A stretch of DNA of 64,000 bases from Echinococcus granulosus (lineage: Eukaryota > Platyhelminthes > Cestoda > Cyclophyllidea > Taeniidae). The stretch covers positions 501,982 through 565,981 of the forward strand of contig NW_020170386.1 of NCBI RefSeq assembly GCF_000524195.1. The letters run 5' to 3'. Both the position numbers and the translations under genes were made by a program. The notes beneath the pieces are model-generated. The model made no database searches and had not been told where the DNA came from. It saw only the letters and a program-made list of their open reading frames with translations. Below, piece by piece: positions 25,501-40,500 of the stretch (within the stretch, counting starts at the first letter, position 1; each line of letters starts with the position of its first letter).

Positions 25501-28500
25501 TATCTCTTCCTCTCAGAAAGAATGTGCGCTTATGCACAGGCTTTAGCTGTCGACACAACTGCACATTCCAACTTTGATAACCCAAATATGATTTCGTTCA
25601 TTGCATTTAAAATGATCCCCCCGTCAGCCCCCTCAATTCGGTTAAATGCGTAGCGCACGAATTTCAGTGAGGTTATTGCGTCAGTAACTACATAGAACAC
25701 ACTCAAACATAACCTTGTACAAATCAAATATAATTTTTATGCGCTCACTTTTCTGCCTTGTGAATGCTCCTACCAAATTGTAGTGAATTTGGGAAGCTCA
25801 ACAGTAACGGTGATCCGACGCCCAGGTGTAAACCTCAATGGGACACTGTGAAAAACTACAGAACGGAAACGCACACATCCAGGAGGATGATTAAGCGCCT
25901 GAAATCAGACAGCCTTGCCGATAAGGCCCATCTGCGTGAACTTTCTGCCCAAGGAATTTGGTAGTTTGTAGGCAGGACCATTAAATTGGGGTATTCTAAG
26001 GCGTCCGCACTTAACCAACCCTCATCCACCGAAAAGCCCCTTGATAAATGATATTTCAATAGACCACACGTGTGCATGTGCTTTCCCTAGAAGTATAAAA
26101 AGTACCAAACCGGCATTACCTTAATCGAATCTACACAATGATGAATAAAGGGTAACTCTTAACGCAGCATCGCCAATCTTCTCTTCCATCATCTATCCAG
26201 TAATGCCTATTCACTCTCTGAGTCCCTAATTTGGAATCAGTGAAATACAAAAAAAACAACCTTGATTTGGGATTAATGTCTCTGATACTGTTTAAAAGGA
26301 CATATCGAATGTTCTAAGCAATCTCTTATTGCACTTTTGTGTTTGTTTAACCAGCTACATTGTGGCAAGCAGAAATTGCGTTTAACCAATTAACTTATGG
26401 CATTTTTAAATGGATTAATGTCCAGCGCGCATAAATTTGTTCGAGTTTGCTTCAAGCTCTTTCACACCTCTCCCCTTCCCAACTCCGCCTCACCTGTCCT
26501 GCCGCCAGGTTTAATTAAATTGCATACGCCAGGGTATGCAGGCGAAGGTGGGGGAGGGGTAGGGCAGAGGGGGATGACAACAACTCAGGGAGAGTTGCTC
26601 CGGAAGGTAGTGCGCATAAATACTGTTTTTTTTGGGGGGGGGAGGGGGAGGGGGGAGGTGACAAGCTCCCTTCGCCCCTCTCCGCTATTCGAGCAAGCAA
26701 TGCGCATGTGTGAGGAGGTGAGATGAGGGGAGAGGCGAGGCGAGGTGAGGAGAGAGGAGGGCTGGGTAAAAGGCAGGTTATGTGTGTGACGGGCAATGGC
26801 GCCATGAGGTGTAAAATTTTAATCAAGTGGCGCCACGTCCCAAAAGCCAGTGGTACCGAGTGGGCAGCGGACAATATTAATCGGTGCCTCTCATCGACAT
26901 ACCGTGGCGACTAAACAACTTACACGGTTGCCACTTCTTCAACCCTCCTCATAAGAAATATACTTAATCATCAAAGGTGAACTATGCCAATTCGAACCTT
27001 TGTTAAGTCATTTTTGTTTCGCCATCCTGCAAGTACAAATTTGGAGGTGAATTTTCACTATGAAACCCACCGCCACTCGGAGCTTGTTCCAAAATTTAAA
27101 CAACTTTATGTTAGTTTAATTTGAACCTAAACGAAATCCCTAATAGAATAAGAGAAATGCTGGGTACACTTCTTATTTTCAGGCTCACAAACAAAATAAT
27201 TCTCCCTGTTTCTAGGGTGCTGGGCTAAAATCATTCATCGGGAAAATATGATGGAGAGTAGGGTTGAAGCGTCAGTCCCCTGAGGCTAAACAATCTTGCC
27301 GCGCCTTACCAGCCAGGTCTTTAGCGTTTTAAATAGGACCGAATAGTCGCAAGGGGCAATCATCGACTAACCTATGCTTAGTTAAGTCACGGAAATCCGA
27401 ATACGTATTTCGAGTGCACACACGTGTCATAGGGAATTATCATTACCGAACGTGAATTATGGGCTGATCAGTTGAAGTGATCGAAGTCAGTCGTGTGATG
27501 TGGAGCTGAACGGTCTGACGATTTGATTAATCTCTTAACATCAGTAGTTGGGAGTTCACTTCCTCCCCCATAGCTTAATGTAATGTTATGGACATGCCCT
27601 TATCACATGGCACCCCGCGCCCCACCTGATGTAGAGCCATTTTCATAAACTGTTCCCAATAGATGCCACAATTCTATCAACCTGATTTCATTTATCCGTG
27701 ATATGGGCTTGTTAAAAACTATTCGTGGCAAATTCCTTTTAATCGGTCATTAAGATAAGCCATTCCTATCCAAGTGACACAAGACCTTAAGATGAAAGGG
27801 TGGAATACCAGTTGGGAAGGTGGGTTCGTGTGCTCAGTAGGAGGTCGCGAAAAGGCGCGACCGGGAGGTCTCTCACATATATGTCTTGGGGATGACGACG
27901 GCAATTTATGTTTACCGCAATCCCTTTGAATGCGTCGTCTGTGTGTGTGAGAGAGAGGGAGAGGGAGAAACAAGGTATGCGTATGTGCACGCGCTTACGA
28001 TGGAAAGTAGTCCTCTAAATCATCTTCAATTTATACAGAGGTCCAGGTGGGTGTGCAAACCGTTTGTCACGTTCAAGAGAAGTGGTGGGAAAACGCTAAC
28101 AGACTGCGATCTGAATAGGGACCACTATCGTCGTCGACTTATAGTACGTCACGGAACACTTGTAAGCTCCGACTCCCCTCTTACCTCCAGCCAAGTGAAA
28201 TCTGACTACACTTCAGCCCATATGTTCCCCTGCCAATCAGCCTGGGCGGTCTGGGGAGGGAGAAGTGGTGATGGTGGTCTGCGCTCCCCCATTCCCGTTC
28301 CCACAGGTGTAATAAGGAGGTATGCATGCGTCCGCGCATGCGTGCATGTGTGCAGTTGACTTTTCCTACTAATAATTGCGTGGCTTCTAGCAGTTAATTT
28401 TTCGTTCAAAATATCAAATTCCCACAACCTTTAAACTCTTTCCGGCCATTCGCAGCCTTTGATTAGGTTTGAGCGAAATCTATATCTCTGTGGCCACTCA

Positions 28501-31500
28501 CAAACATACACACACCTTTGCATTGGCATTTCAATCAACTTATCTTACCTGTATCCTGGGGGGGTTGAAAAAGCGGAAATTAGATTTCGGTATGCGAGTG
28601 CTTTCATTAAGTCTCCTTACCTGACTTCCGGGGGGATAAACTGGCTTGGCCTTAGCCTACACCGAGATGTCTGGCAGAGTGAGAAGGGTACTTCCTGTGC
28701 AACGGGTTTACCTCGCACGGAAAGCGAAACTTGAGGATACCCTAGTACTAGATAATCATTCTCAGTTTAGGGAGATTTGAATTGGATTATAAATCACGTC
28801 TTTTCATTACATTTCGACTTTGTATTTGAAGCGCGAGCCTAGCTTAGTTGAGTCGCACCGACCGCACATTACTTTTTCATCTCAAATAAATGCATCTCTC
28901 ACATGAAAACAAAACCCAGTTATATTCCACATTAGTCCACTTATCCATTTATTTCAATAAATTCGTGTTTCTTTGAAAAATAATCATCTATTTGACGCGT
29001 TGATTTTACGGAATTATGGAGTATGGACTCTGCTCTTAAACGTTGCGTAATGAAGTCGAGGAGCGATGCACGTCAAAGTCTGCGAGATAAAACTACATTA
29101 TGGGGAAGACAGAAAAAACGGCCGGTTGACGGAACCTCCAACAATAGTTGCGTGGACGACTCATAACTACTCAAAATTATGCAGCATACGGGTCCAACAA
29201 TAAAAAATTTAGTTCCCTCGTCCCCTCGTCTTAATGTGTATGGGGTTAAGAAAACGATAAATACACTCAGTGGCTTGTGCTGCCGCCCGTACGACCGGGG
29301 GTCGTTTTAGACTTACACTTCGTAGTCGTTGGCGCGGGAGGTGAAGACGTTAATAAAATGAATGATATTACCCTTATCGAGCTGTGGCGCACACGCGAAG
29401 CCCAATTCCTTCCTAACTGGGACTATGAAATTTGGGAGTGCACCTTAATAGCCGCCTGCCAGAGGAATACCATCCATCTACTTTAGGCTTCCTTATCTTG
29501 TGGTTGCCTTCATTGCCCATTGTTGCAGTTTAAAGCAAGCAAATTAAATGAAATACTTTACCACTTTGGGGTGATTTACAAATAGTGGGTCTTTGCGATC
29601 ATACTGACAAATTTTAGAAGTCTTATTCGTTTTCGTATTAAAAGAAAATGGAAATACCTGAAAAGGTTTTTTTGATTATAGGGGTGCTTCGCAGACCAAG
29701 AACATAAAAATCATACATGCTGGTCGTTTAATAGTTGCGTGAGTAAAGAAAGCGGTATAAAACACATCATACATGCTACAACTCGGATATTAGTAACTAA
29801 TTGGCATATTTCATACTTGAGATTTGGGAATACAAGTGCTGAATCAGGTGTAAAAAATGTACTGTCAGGACCGAAATACCGCGGGATGGAATGCCACTCA
29901 GTTCACATTATTTCGCATCAATGCGTAAGACGACAGAACAGCAGAAGTGGCGGGTTTTCACGATAAACTATTTCTTCCTTTGGCCATATTTCTGTTGATC
30001 ATGGTTTGTAGTTTTCCATTTGGGTCGCACTCAAATGAAAAGGAAGTTCTAAGATGGCATCCTAATATTAAGCGAAGGGGCTGATGCAACGTAAGTCTTC
30101 TAAATTCTAATCAGGACAAGGAATCGTTCTGTTTATCTTGTCATTGACATGACCCCAGCTCAACCGCTACGACACATACACACAGGGCTGTTTACGAAGT
30201 CAATCCCGGCCGGGAATAACGCACACGCACAAGCGCACGATTAAGCTATAATAAAAGTTTCCCCCCTTTCCTGAATAACGACCTCTACTTGTTTATGTGG
30301 TAAAAAATTGACCTCAAGTGCCGAATCAAATCAGGGGATTCAACTCCATCGACTTTCATGATATAGAGGTCCAATAGAAGATAAACCTATTCGATAACTC
30401 CAAAAAGAATAAACTTTAGAAAAAGGCTTAGATTTCAAGTCTTTATTTCACACTCTTGATGCACCAAAGCTAAGAAAACTTAGTGAAACCTATTAGGAGA
30501 GTACGTAAGTCTCGGTGGCAGACATCTTTTAATTGCATAGAGAGTAAGGAAGTTCTCCCAGCTCAAACACATTTTTGGAAACTGCAAATATGGTTAAACC
30601 TTACTGGCTCAACCCATTCAGTAGGAGTGGAAAATAATTTGTGAATAATTTTACGATAGCCTTAAATGGAAATGGATAGTGATGCATTAAAAATTGCAAA
30701 GCTGCTTCTAGGTGGCTATCACTACCAAGGCAGTCTTGTACAAGTCCATAATAGCATTGATTGCATAAAAATCGCAGTCTACAATGCACGATCTTGGGAA
30801 AAATACTTGGTGACAAATCTAGAAGAGCATTGCGATCTATCACATCAATTGAAAGTGTAAGAATCGAAGTTGAACCATGGTCCTTCTCACGGTAACGCGC
30901 ACCGTGAGTTATCACCCGGACATGTTAGAAATTCTCACGAGTCCGGATGATACCATAACAGAGCTAATGAAGTTTTCGGGAAACTTTTAAATTGAGTACG
31001 GCCAAGATCATTTGTTGAAATGTTGACAAACATTAAGCTTCATCGTGCTCCTAGAGCGCGTTAAGAAACATTTGGCAGCACAGATACACGTTAGGAATTT
31101 TAAGAAGTTGGGAACACCATCAGTCGACTTTAAACTGCATTTCAATAAGAGCTATTGAAATTGAGCCATTTAAGAGACACATTTGAAAGTTGATCTGTTT
31201 TTTGCGATATTCAAAAAAGTATAGGATAACGTTTCGGAAGGTAGGTGAGATAATTAATCCAACCGAGTTACATTTCGGAGAGGAGTTTGCAAAAAAACTA
31301 CACTCGCATAGAAGTGTTTGATAATGGAGGGAAAAGGGGTAGGACATACCTGAGTCCCCTTGTGGAAGAGGTCAATGTGTTCGTCCATGAGGCTTTGAGA
31401 GGTAGAGCAAGCAAAGCAGGAGGAGCAGGTGTGCAGATAGTAACGGTGTTCGGCATTGCCCATCTGGCTGCAGGGTAGGTGGCTGTCGAAGCGCGTCTTG

Positions 31501-34500
31501 TTGATCGACTCGAGGCCGCAGAGGGAGCAGCGCAGGAAGTGCACGAACCGACCCAGCGTCTTGGGCGGCGATATAACGTTGCCTTCTCTCTTCATCACTG
31601 GAGATTTCAAAAAGCCCAACTTATCAACCACCTCAGACGTCGGCTTGCCCTCACTCGCCACTGCGTGAGGCAGGGCCAACTTACAAATTGACTGAAAGTC
31701 GTTTTGACTCATTTTCGTCAAACCGTGCACCCACTGAGGCACCGGTGGCACAGTGGACATGCCCGCCTTTGAATGGATGGAAAGTGAGCAGGCCCTAATC
31801 TATCTACGAGATGCACATATGCACACACCCAAGGCAAGTGGCACATGCGTGTGTATGCCTATGCGTGCAATCTTACCGCTGCTTAATTGGCTAAAGAGAT
31901 GCGCGCATCAAATCAGAACGCGAAAGGTAAAAACACCAATCAGAGTGGCGGCTTCAGATTGNNNNNNNNNNNNNNNNNNNNNNNNNNNNNNNNNNNNNNN
32001 NNNNNNNNNNNNNNNNNNNNNNNNNNNNNNNNNNNNNNNNNNNNNNNNNNNNNNNNNNNNNCATAGGAGGATATCAGACTGGTTTTCGAGTGTTATCCTC
32101 TCAAGCGCGCTTGTTTTCTGGTTGGCAGATGGCTGCTTGATGTGCGCGCGTCGTGAAAGATGTATGTGCGTTAATATCCTGTGTGATATCCTGAGGCGCG
32201 TGTCGCAGATATCATAACTGCTATTGGCCAATTTTGGTGTCTGCCTCCGTTGCGGCGAAAGACGGTGTGGAGGACAGACTCCCATATATTCTGTCTTGAC
32301 TTGTCTGAGCATTAAAATGATGGTATTTTACATTTCGTTTCTGCCGTATTTTTGTCAGATTTAAATAACTTTAGTATCAGGAACGAAGTGTAGATGATGA
32401 GAATTGCCCTAATGATAATTACCTTGATGGTACTGTATTTCTGAACAGCCGTTAGCACAATAACATTTACAACAACAATAACAACCACCATTGGCTTTCA
32501 TTGTTGATTGACAAATAAAACCCGTTTTAGTGGTGCTACACGTTGGTGCTGTGCACTTTTACAGTTCCTGTGGCCTCAGACTTGTTTACACTGCGCACTC
32601 ATCTATTTTGATCGTAGATGAACGTCGTGTACTTTGTCGAGCAGTTTATCGAAGCACACACACTTATGAATAGGGCCATCAAGCCGGACTTAAGGGGGTG
32701 CTCAAAAGATCTTTGGAGCTTCATCATTGCATATGTTGGTATCAAAGTCATCCTTCAAACACGATAGGGTTGCTGTATTTCACGAATCTTTTGAAAAACA
32801 AGACAAATCATGTGCTGTAGTGGAGGGAAAAGTACCATAATTTGCGCCTTCTGACCACTCTCAAAAGGTCGTTTATGTTCATGATAATAAATGATGCTGG
32901 AAGCGATCCTACGGCTTTTTGTCTTTATGAAAAGAAGTCATTAATGGCAAAGGTTATCCTGGCTTATATCATGGCGTTAATAAATAACAAACGTTAAAGT
33001 GGACAAGTATAAAATATATGAGTCTAGTCGGTTCACAATACCGCATGAATCCTTTAACTTCTCCCATAAATAAGAAAATTTATCTTACTATTCAAAAATT
33101 TGCTGTAAAGTTTACCGCTGTGTAGAAAATTTTCAAACCAAATTAAAAGTGGTCTCGATGACTCAAGCGCATTTGCAGGGATTTACTGAGCTACCAAACC
33201 CATCCTTTTATAGGAGATTTGACATAAGTACATTCGAAATGTTCGTTGAAGTACCTAATTCAGATCATCGAGATGATTGCAAATGAGGTGTTTTGCAGAA
33301 AACTTGGAAGCCTGAAGAAACTGGAGTTGAGTTGAGATTAAGTCGTTTTATTAGTCTAAAATGACTTTAACAAAGCGAGCCAGTAGAGTCGGTGCAAAAC
33401 CGTCGTAGGCGCGTGTGAAAGTCAGATCAGCATCAACAAACTCAAATGAGGCAGGTCAGCTCCTGCTCTCTGCATTTCTCTGCAGAAGATTTATTATTAT
33501 TCAAGGAACTCTCAGACAGCCGTTCTTGGACCGTTCAGTACCTACGTGATAGCCAACACCTTCATTTTGGGGCAAACACTGCCATTATTTCGGTAAAACT
33601 TTAGTATTTCGGATAGCTTAGTGGAGAATACCTTAAATGTCTACTTTGAATGAGAACAAACCCTATAAGCGGTGTATTTGTTCAGTGTTTTTTTGGAATT
33701 CCGCCCCCTAGTAGTCCATGACTCAGCTTCAAAGTGTTTGGGTTGGCGGCCCTTCTTAACAAACAAGCTATCCTACTGCTGCTCTGGCAATACGTGAGTC
33801 TGACAATATCGTGTGTTGGCTACCGCCGCTTAAGCACGCCTCCACATGCGCACACGCAAGCGCATGGGTTCGGTGCCGTGTAGTCACTTCGATACACAAA
33901 GTCAGGCTTGACGGTAAGCCTTTTATTTTCACTCAGAAATAAATGTCGGTCTGATCTCTAGCTCTCTTTATCTCTCCTCCTCTCCCTACCTTCTCTCCCT
34001 CACACACGTCTGTCGTACCAGACGCGTACTTGCATGCGGCTGGCAATGGGGTCAGCTCATCTGACATGGTGTGGGCTGGCAATTGCGCGCGATGGAGAGA
34101 GGATAGGCGTGGATAGACTGGCTAAATCACTGCCCACTTTGTTTTTTGGCCTTCTCCATGTGCTGGTTCAGCATTTCTTGTCGTCCGGTTGGCAGTCGAC
34201 TCTTCGGACGTGTTATTGCACTGACGCTCCTTCATCACAGTATCACAAACGGATTACATTGAGTCGATTCGCTAAGTTATGTCAGAACATTGAATAAATA
34301 GATCTTGCCATATCGGTCTCTGATGTTTACGGTATACTCATAGTTTAATCTTAGTGATATCGTCGTCCTAAGTAGTATATTTTATGATGATTGGATTGAT
34401 TCTCATGATACCATATAGCTATTAATTTAAACGAAACATATTATTCTTTCAAATTTGGGTGTTTTGCTTAGATGTTTCATTTTGGATAAATGCGCAACCC

Positions 34501-37500
34501 AGAGGAAATCACCAAGTGCCGATGAAAGTGAAAGCCATATTAAAGGATACAAAAATGAGTAGCACTTTTAAGGCACAAACGAATTAACTAACACAAGTTG
34601 AATTTCCGCAATCAGATAAGAAGTCGGTTTGTTGCCACTAAATGCAATAGCCGTTTCCGATAGTGACCGGTAGAATTTCAGCTGCATTATTGATACCTTA
34701 ACACTTAATCTGTTCAGTGTTACCAAGTGGGTGTTGATTGTGATGGTAATTGAAGGAGCTCCACGCGCCGGCAACCTAGGCAGCTTGTTATGTGTAAGCA
34801 TTATAAAAATTAGTTAGCGATTCAAGATTCTGACACACACCCACCCACACACATGAAAGAGATCTACTCAAATTTTTGTAAAAATTTAATCAACTCCCAA
34901 GCCGAGGAAGGGGGTAGGGGTAGAGAGCTGCGCTAGCATCACACAAACGGGGCGCAAAAAAGTAATGATCCACGTAGACGCCTCTCCTACTTCTTCTCCG
35001 GTCACCCCCCATTCCGACCTCATTCGTCTTGTCTGATGTCCAGGCGGTGATTTCCAATAGTGAGGTGAGAGTGGCATGAAATGCATTGATCCTCTACTTG
35101 GAGAAACATCAACGCACTATCAGTAGAGGGTCGCTTTTTTACACGATAATATCACTGTTTCTCTCCGCTTAATCTACTTAAATTTTGGAATTACCTTTGG
35201 AAAATAATGAACGATTGAAGCGAAGGAGCCTTCAACCAGTGGGGAGTGGTAGAGGTCTTTTAAACCTCGGTTAAAAGTCAGAGTACAGTGAGAATTTATG
35301 AAAGTCCAGGTGAATACCTGTAGCAGAGGAATATAAGTTAGAGGTATATGCTAATGAGTGTGGAAACATGAACTCAATGCTTGTAACGTATTCTGTGGCA
35401 CCATAGGGCAGCAGGGGAAAGAAGTAAGACAAAATATTTGGAGCTGTAATGTGTGCCAATCCACACCTATCGCCGATGGCAAGGTGAGTCCACAAAGAGT
35501 ACTAGCTTTTTTGATCTCATGGAGAGAAAGATGGTTGTCAACCATATTATTTTGCCTCTCTAAGAGGTGGCACGACAGAATTTTAAATACCAGAAATTAA
35601 ATATCCTCATTACGATCAGTTGTCGGCACAATTTGTAACCCTTTTTTCTTCCACCTTTAGTTCACTCAGTTGATGGCATCTACAAGGCTCTTTTAGCGAT
35701 TATGACGTAACATAATGGCAATAATTTGTAATTATCGGCCGACCTTTGCTCCTTCCAAGTGGTTGTTTAACAATTAATATTCCAGTCTACCGTGAGCTAT
35801 TAAGTTCTCTTCACCTTTGGTACTCATATCGGATGAATGGGTGCTATCGTTCGCCAATCAACAGGTGTTGTGTGTTTCACTCAGAAGGGAGAGAAACATG
35901 TGCGTTAAAACAGATTGGTCATTCAGTAATTAGGAAATAGCGATGACCTTTTTTAAGTTGAATTGAACTTGGTGAAGCTGCACACGTCTAGATTCGCTCT
36001 AACGCACCTGGAAGGATGACTGGATTAGAATGAAGGTGCGAATTGTGTTGTTACAGGGAGTAAACTCCACTGCTCGAATTTACGCCAGAAAAATTTACTA
36101 GTACATGGACGAAGTTGAACACCGATGTGAAAAAACTGACAGACCTTTGTGTCACCCTAAAATAATATCGTAGCATTGGCAGGTTGACGCTTTATTGTAC
36201 GGCTCATACAAACACAATCTCTCTCCACCTTGTCAGGTAGCACTTTCAGCATTACGCCAAACGGCTGTCATACTAACCGCTGTGATGTATAACAATGAAG
36301 AGCGTTCATTCAATCGTGAGAAATTCGGATGCAGAAAGAGAAATTATTCGTATTCTTTCCTGCTTAAATACACTTTCTTTCCTGCCCGAACTGCAAAGAA
36401 TTGCTTTAATTAATGCCACATTTGGTAATAAATAACTCCTTACTGATATTCAACAACAAATCAGTGAGATTAATTTACTTCTTATCTCTCTTTCATTATT
36501 GCATTCCAACAAAGACAACTTCCTTACATGGTGTATTATATGTTTACTATGCATATATATGTATGTATATAATTGCATGCCTGCGTGCGTGTGTGCTAAT
36601 AATAATGTGTGCTATTATCGTAGGATCTGGCAAAATGTGTTTTGTGTTTGTGCGAAAGAAAAGCCTTTGCAGGATTCGAATCCAACGGTGTTTGCTTTAG
36701 TTACCTCCTTTCAATCAGAACAGCCACAGAGAATCGGTGTACAGCGAGATTTTAACAACAGTTAAATGTTTGCTTAAGTGCCAAAGCGAAACACTGAATT
36801 TCCCTTGCTGTAATAATACTTCCTCTGAAACGGGTATTCTAACATGTCTGGTATGGTGAATCAGCCCACAGTGAAGGAGCCAGTGTATCTTGAAAACCTA
36901 GTACCCCATACCACAATTGATGTAAAGTCGAAGAAATGCTGAAAATCTATAATCTAAGGTTAATCACTGCAAACGTTCATTTTCACAAACATTTGGCAGA
37001 GGAGACTGAAACTATTCGAGAGGCCTAAATTTGGTAACTATCATTAGAGTCACCGTTAGGCATAAGCGGATTTTTGTCCATTAGCACAGCTCATTTAAGG
37101 TACGCAGACGTAGTGTTAGACGGTTGCCATTTCTCTTAGATCGCCATCACCACAAGGATCAACATATATTGACAGTCCCTATTTAAGCACTTTTTTCTTC
37201 TGGAATCCAACACCAGTTCTCGTGTAAATATTTTTTTTGGCCGATATGTTGCATGCTATATTTGATTGACAGCGCGTTGTTTATAACTTGTGACTCCGAA
37301 CTAGCTGAAACATCAGCAAAGGATATTATGGTGATTTGGGGAATGTAAGAGGCACCAGCCATTTGCTGGCATTCACTTTATGTCGCCTATTCTCCAGTCA
37401 TTTCATCAAAATACCCTAATGTCAAATGCATAAAATTCTTAAGAAATGCGTTCCTTTCTGTCTCACACTCACATGTTGTAGCGCTGTTTCAGCTCACGTT

Positions 37501-40500
37501 TCAAAAGACTTATCGCCTTCACGACGAAGAATACTTGCTGTGAGTCAGTGCCATACACAGTAGTTCTAAAGTTTTTCTCATTGAAAAAGGAGTTGAATGA
37601 AAGAATGACATTACAATGAGCACTTTGAAATGAAACAAATAAAGTTTTATGACTTTGTTTCAATCTCGCCATTCGCCAAATAATTACACAAATCGCCTAG
37701 TAGCCCGAGAATGCACCCCTTGGCGCCTACAGGACTAGACGAATAAAAAGAAATAACTAAGGGCGAAAAATGAAAAATGATTATTTTAGAATGATTCTGT
37801 GCATTAAGACGAAAGGTGTACCCTAGGCGTTTGGCTAGAATAACGCACAAAAATGTAGGCGAAACTATTTCCATTATACTTCTGCAAAAGTACTTACTTA
37901 ACCCACTGAACTCGGAGAAATAGTGCATACAATGCACTCGCAAACTTCTACAAAACGTTATAATGCACCATTTCCCCACAGCGACGTGTCTTCAGTTCAG
38001 AGATGGCATAAGTACAATGCCATGGTAAGGAGGGGATGGGTAGGTGTGTGCGACGTCTCTGTGACTTTACACACTCCAAAGTGGGCAAGACACAAGCTGC
38101 AAGTGGCTGTTTGACGCTGTTCAGCATTAATGACGCAAACACATCCTAATCACGATTGTTTTCGACTCTTCGACTCTCCATCTCCTCCTGTACTGCACTC
38201 ATCATCATTAAATCATGTCCAGTAGAACCCTACACAGCATGGTTTGGATCATGAGCAAGCGATTACATTACATCAATGACGTATTGAAGCCATGGCTTTA
38301 TTAGTACATGCAGACATCGGTGCGATTGTCAAAAAAAGCTGCTCTCATACATCGGTAATACCTTTGACTTCTACAGCGTGAGTTTGGCCATAGTGACAAA
38401 ACCCTTTTGTAATTTCAAACGAATCCCCACTCTTATGCTTAGGTGGTGCTAAAGGGGAAGCTTGCCAGTTGCCTTTTATGCGTTAGGGGAAATCAAATGG
38501 AATTGCACACATTATCCAGCTCTAAAAATCTACTCATACACCACTGCTTCCACAAAGCATTTCATTGAGAAAAATTATCCTTAGGAAATAGACTAAAAGT
38601 GAGGAATTCACTACCCATGCCTACATGAGGTGTGTATGAGAAGTAAATGTTACAAACACGTACGAAGTAAAGCCACTGATACTGCCGATGCCGGCACAAA
38701 GCTTGCCTTTTAAACATGCAGCGCACAAAGCAAAATATTCGAATCAGAGGAATTCCATTAAGCACTTGATGAGTATTCTCCTCAAACTGGAACAAGTTTT
38801 GTTTATATAGTTTTAATAAACAGTAAGGCGGCTCATGGGAATTACAATTACTTACTTTTCATTAAAAGGTACGAACATTATGCATAATTAACGACAATCG
38901 CATGACCCGGAATTCGTATGATCGCACACACGCAAAAAACGCTTAACAAAAGTAAAGTTTTGAATCAATGTGTTTGCCATAGTTCGCATCAAGGTGAGGG
39001 TCCAATGTAAAAATAGCCGAATCAGTCATATTGTCAGGAACGTTAGGCTCTGGAGCGGGATTGATCCCAGATAGCCGCAAACGCATGGTTGGCTGTCGAA
39101 GCAGTGACACTACGGTGCACCAAATACGAAAAACGAGCCCTTAAATGCCTTAATCAGGTGCGATTACTGAATTCCCGACTAACCAGTTTGCTATTGAAGG
39201 GTAAAAACAGCTCCAGCACACGAGTTAAAGGTATATATCCACTTGAGTTTTGAAATGAGGAAATTGAGGAAACTAAAATTGCCTTATTTAAATTGGCGTG
39301 AGCTCGAAAACACAACGCATTGATGCTAATTCTGAGAAAGCGAAGAAACTGTGCCCTCTTTGCAATGAAATTAGTAGAATAATTTTTAATGAAATTTGGT
39401 TTTGAGCAGGCTTGACATGCATTTGAAGTGTACCTTAACAGGCATATAACTTGGCACCATTAACAACAAGAATCTAATTAAAACAACCACAATTTCAGTT
39501 GCACTATCCATTAAAATGGTAAAATTTAAATTGCGTGATCACCAGGCGAATGCAGTGGAGCGATAGAAATTGAGATGCGCAATTAGGCACAAATCCTGTT
39601 CCATGTGATAGGAATGAGAGAGGGACGGTGGGAGGGAGGGGGAAGGAGCAGGAGAGGATGGGCTGTTCCTCACCCCAATGTATCGATATCGGCTGAATCT
39701 GATGCGCCTCTAACTGCCCACACCTAGCACCGCTGTGTGCATTCTCAAACAAACTCACACGTGCAAGGGCATTGAACGAAAGTATCGGGTTCCATACATA
39801 ACTCTGTGGTAACTTGGATACAGGAGTGATCTCAGCACACAAACACACACATACACGTCCTTATTGGCGAGATAAATTATTACCCTTCCAACCTCACCCT
39901 AACCTCAGTGTCACCACATGCGGAAAGGCAGTAAGCGAGCACGCATGCGCAATTGCACATGAGCCCTCAAACACATGCCCGGCGAGTTGATACTGCGAGG
40001 GTAACTGCACAAAGCAGTGAGGCCTGCTCGCGAAGGACGCAGGGTAAACTCCACGGAAGGCCCTCCGTTCGGGACATGGATTCGTCTTCACACTCAACGT
40101 CACATAAGAGCAGACAACCATCCCATACACCTACAGGGTTGTCCGATTTTCACTTCTCCATTCATCTGACTAAATTTAAAATGAGGGCCAACTCTCTCTT
40201 CCGTAATGGAATTTATTTTAAATATTTTATCAAAGTTAAAAAGGACAAGAGTTCAGTTTGCTTATTGTTAGAGAAAAATATTTAACATTTCAGTAGCCAA
40301 AAAAATTTAAAGGAAGTGATGTGCTGGGCACACATATGCTTATTTTCAGCCAAATTTGCAGTTGACACATGTTGATAAGTGGCCTGCACAATAGGTGGCG
40401 CCAGCGTCGATCTCAGAATCGGTGACACATAAGGCCTTCAGAAGCACTAAGCCAACTTATTCTTTTTTTGCACAGCATGACGTACGATGTAATGTCAACA

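Noticed and set aside
31753..32312. Open frames on both strands running through the N gap
   Set aside because: The frames are kept open only by 100 unknown bases and have no support on either side.
36665..36690. GGATTCGAATCC, resembling a tRNA T-arm
   Set aside because: It is a simple palindrome; no matching acceptor stem, D-arm or anticodon arm is visible around it.
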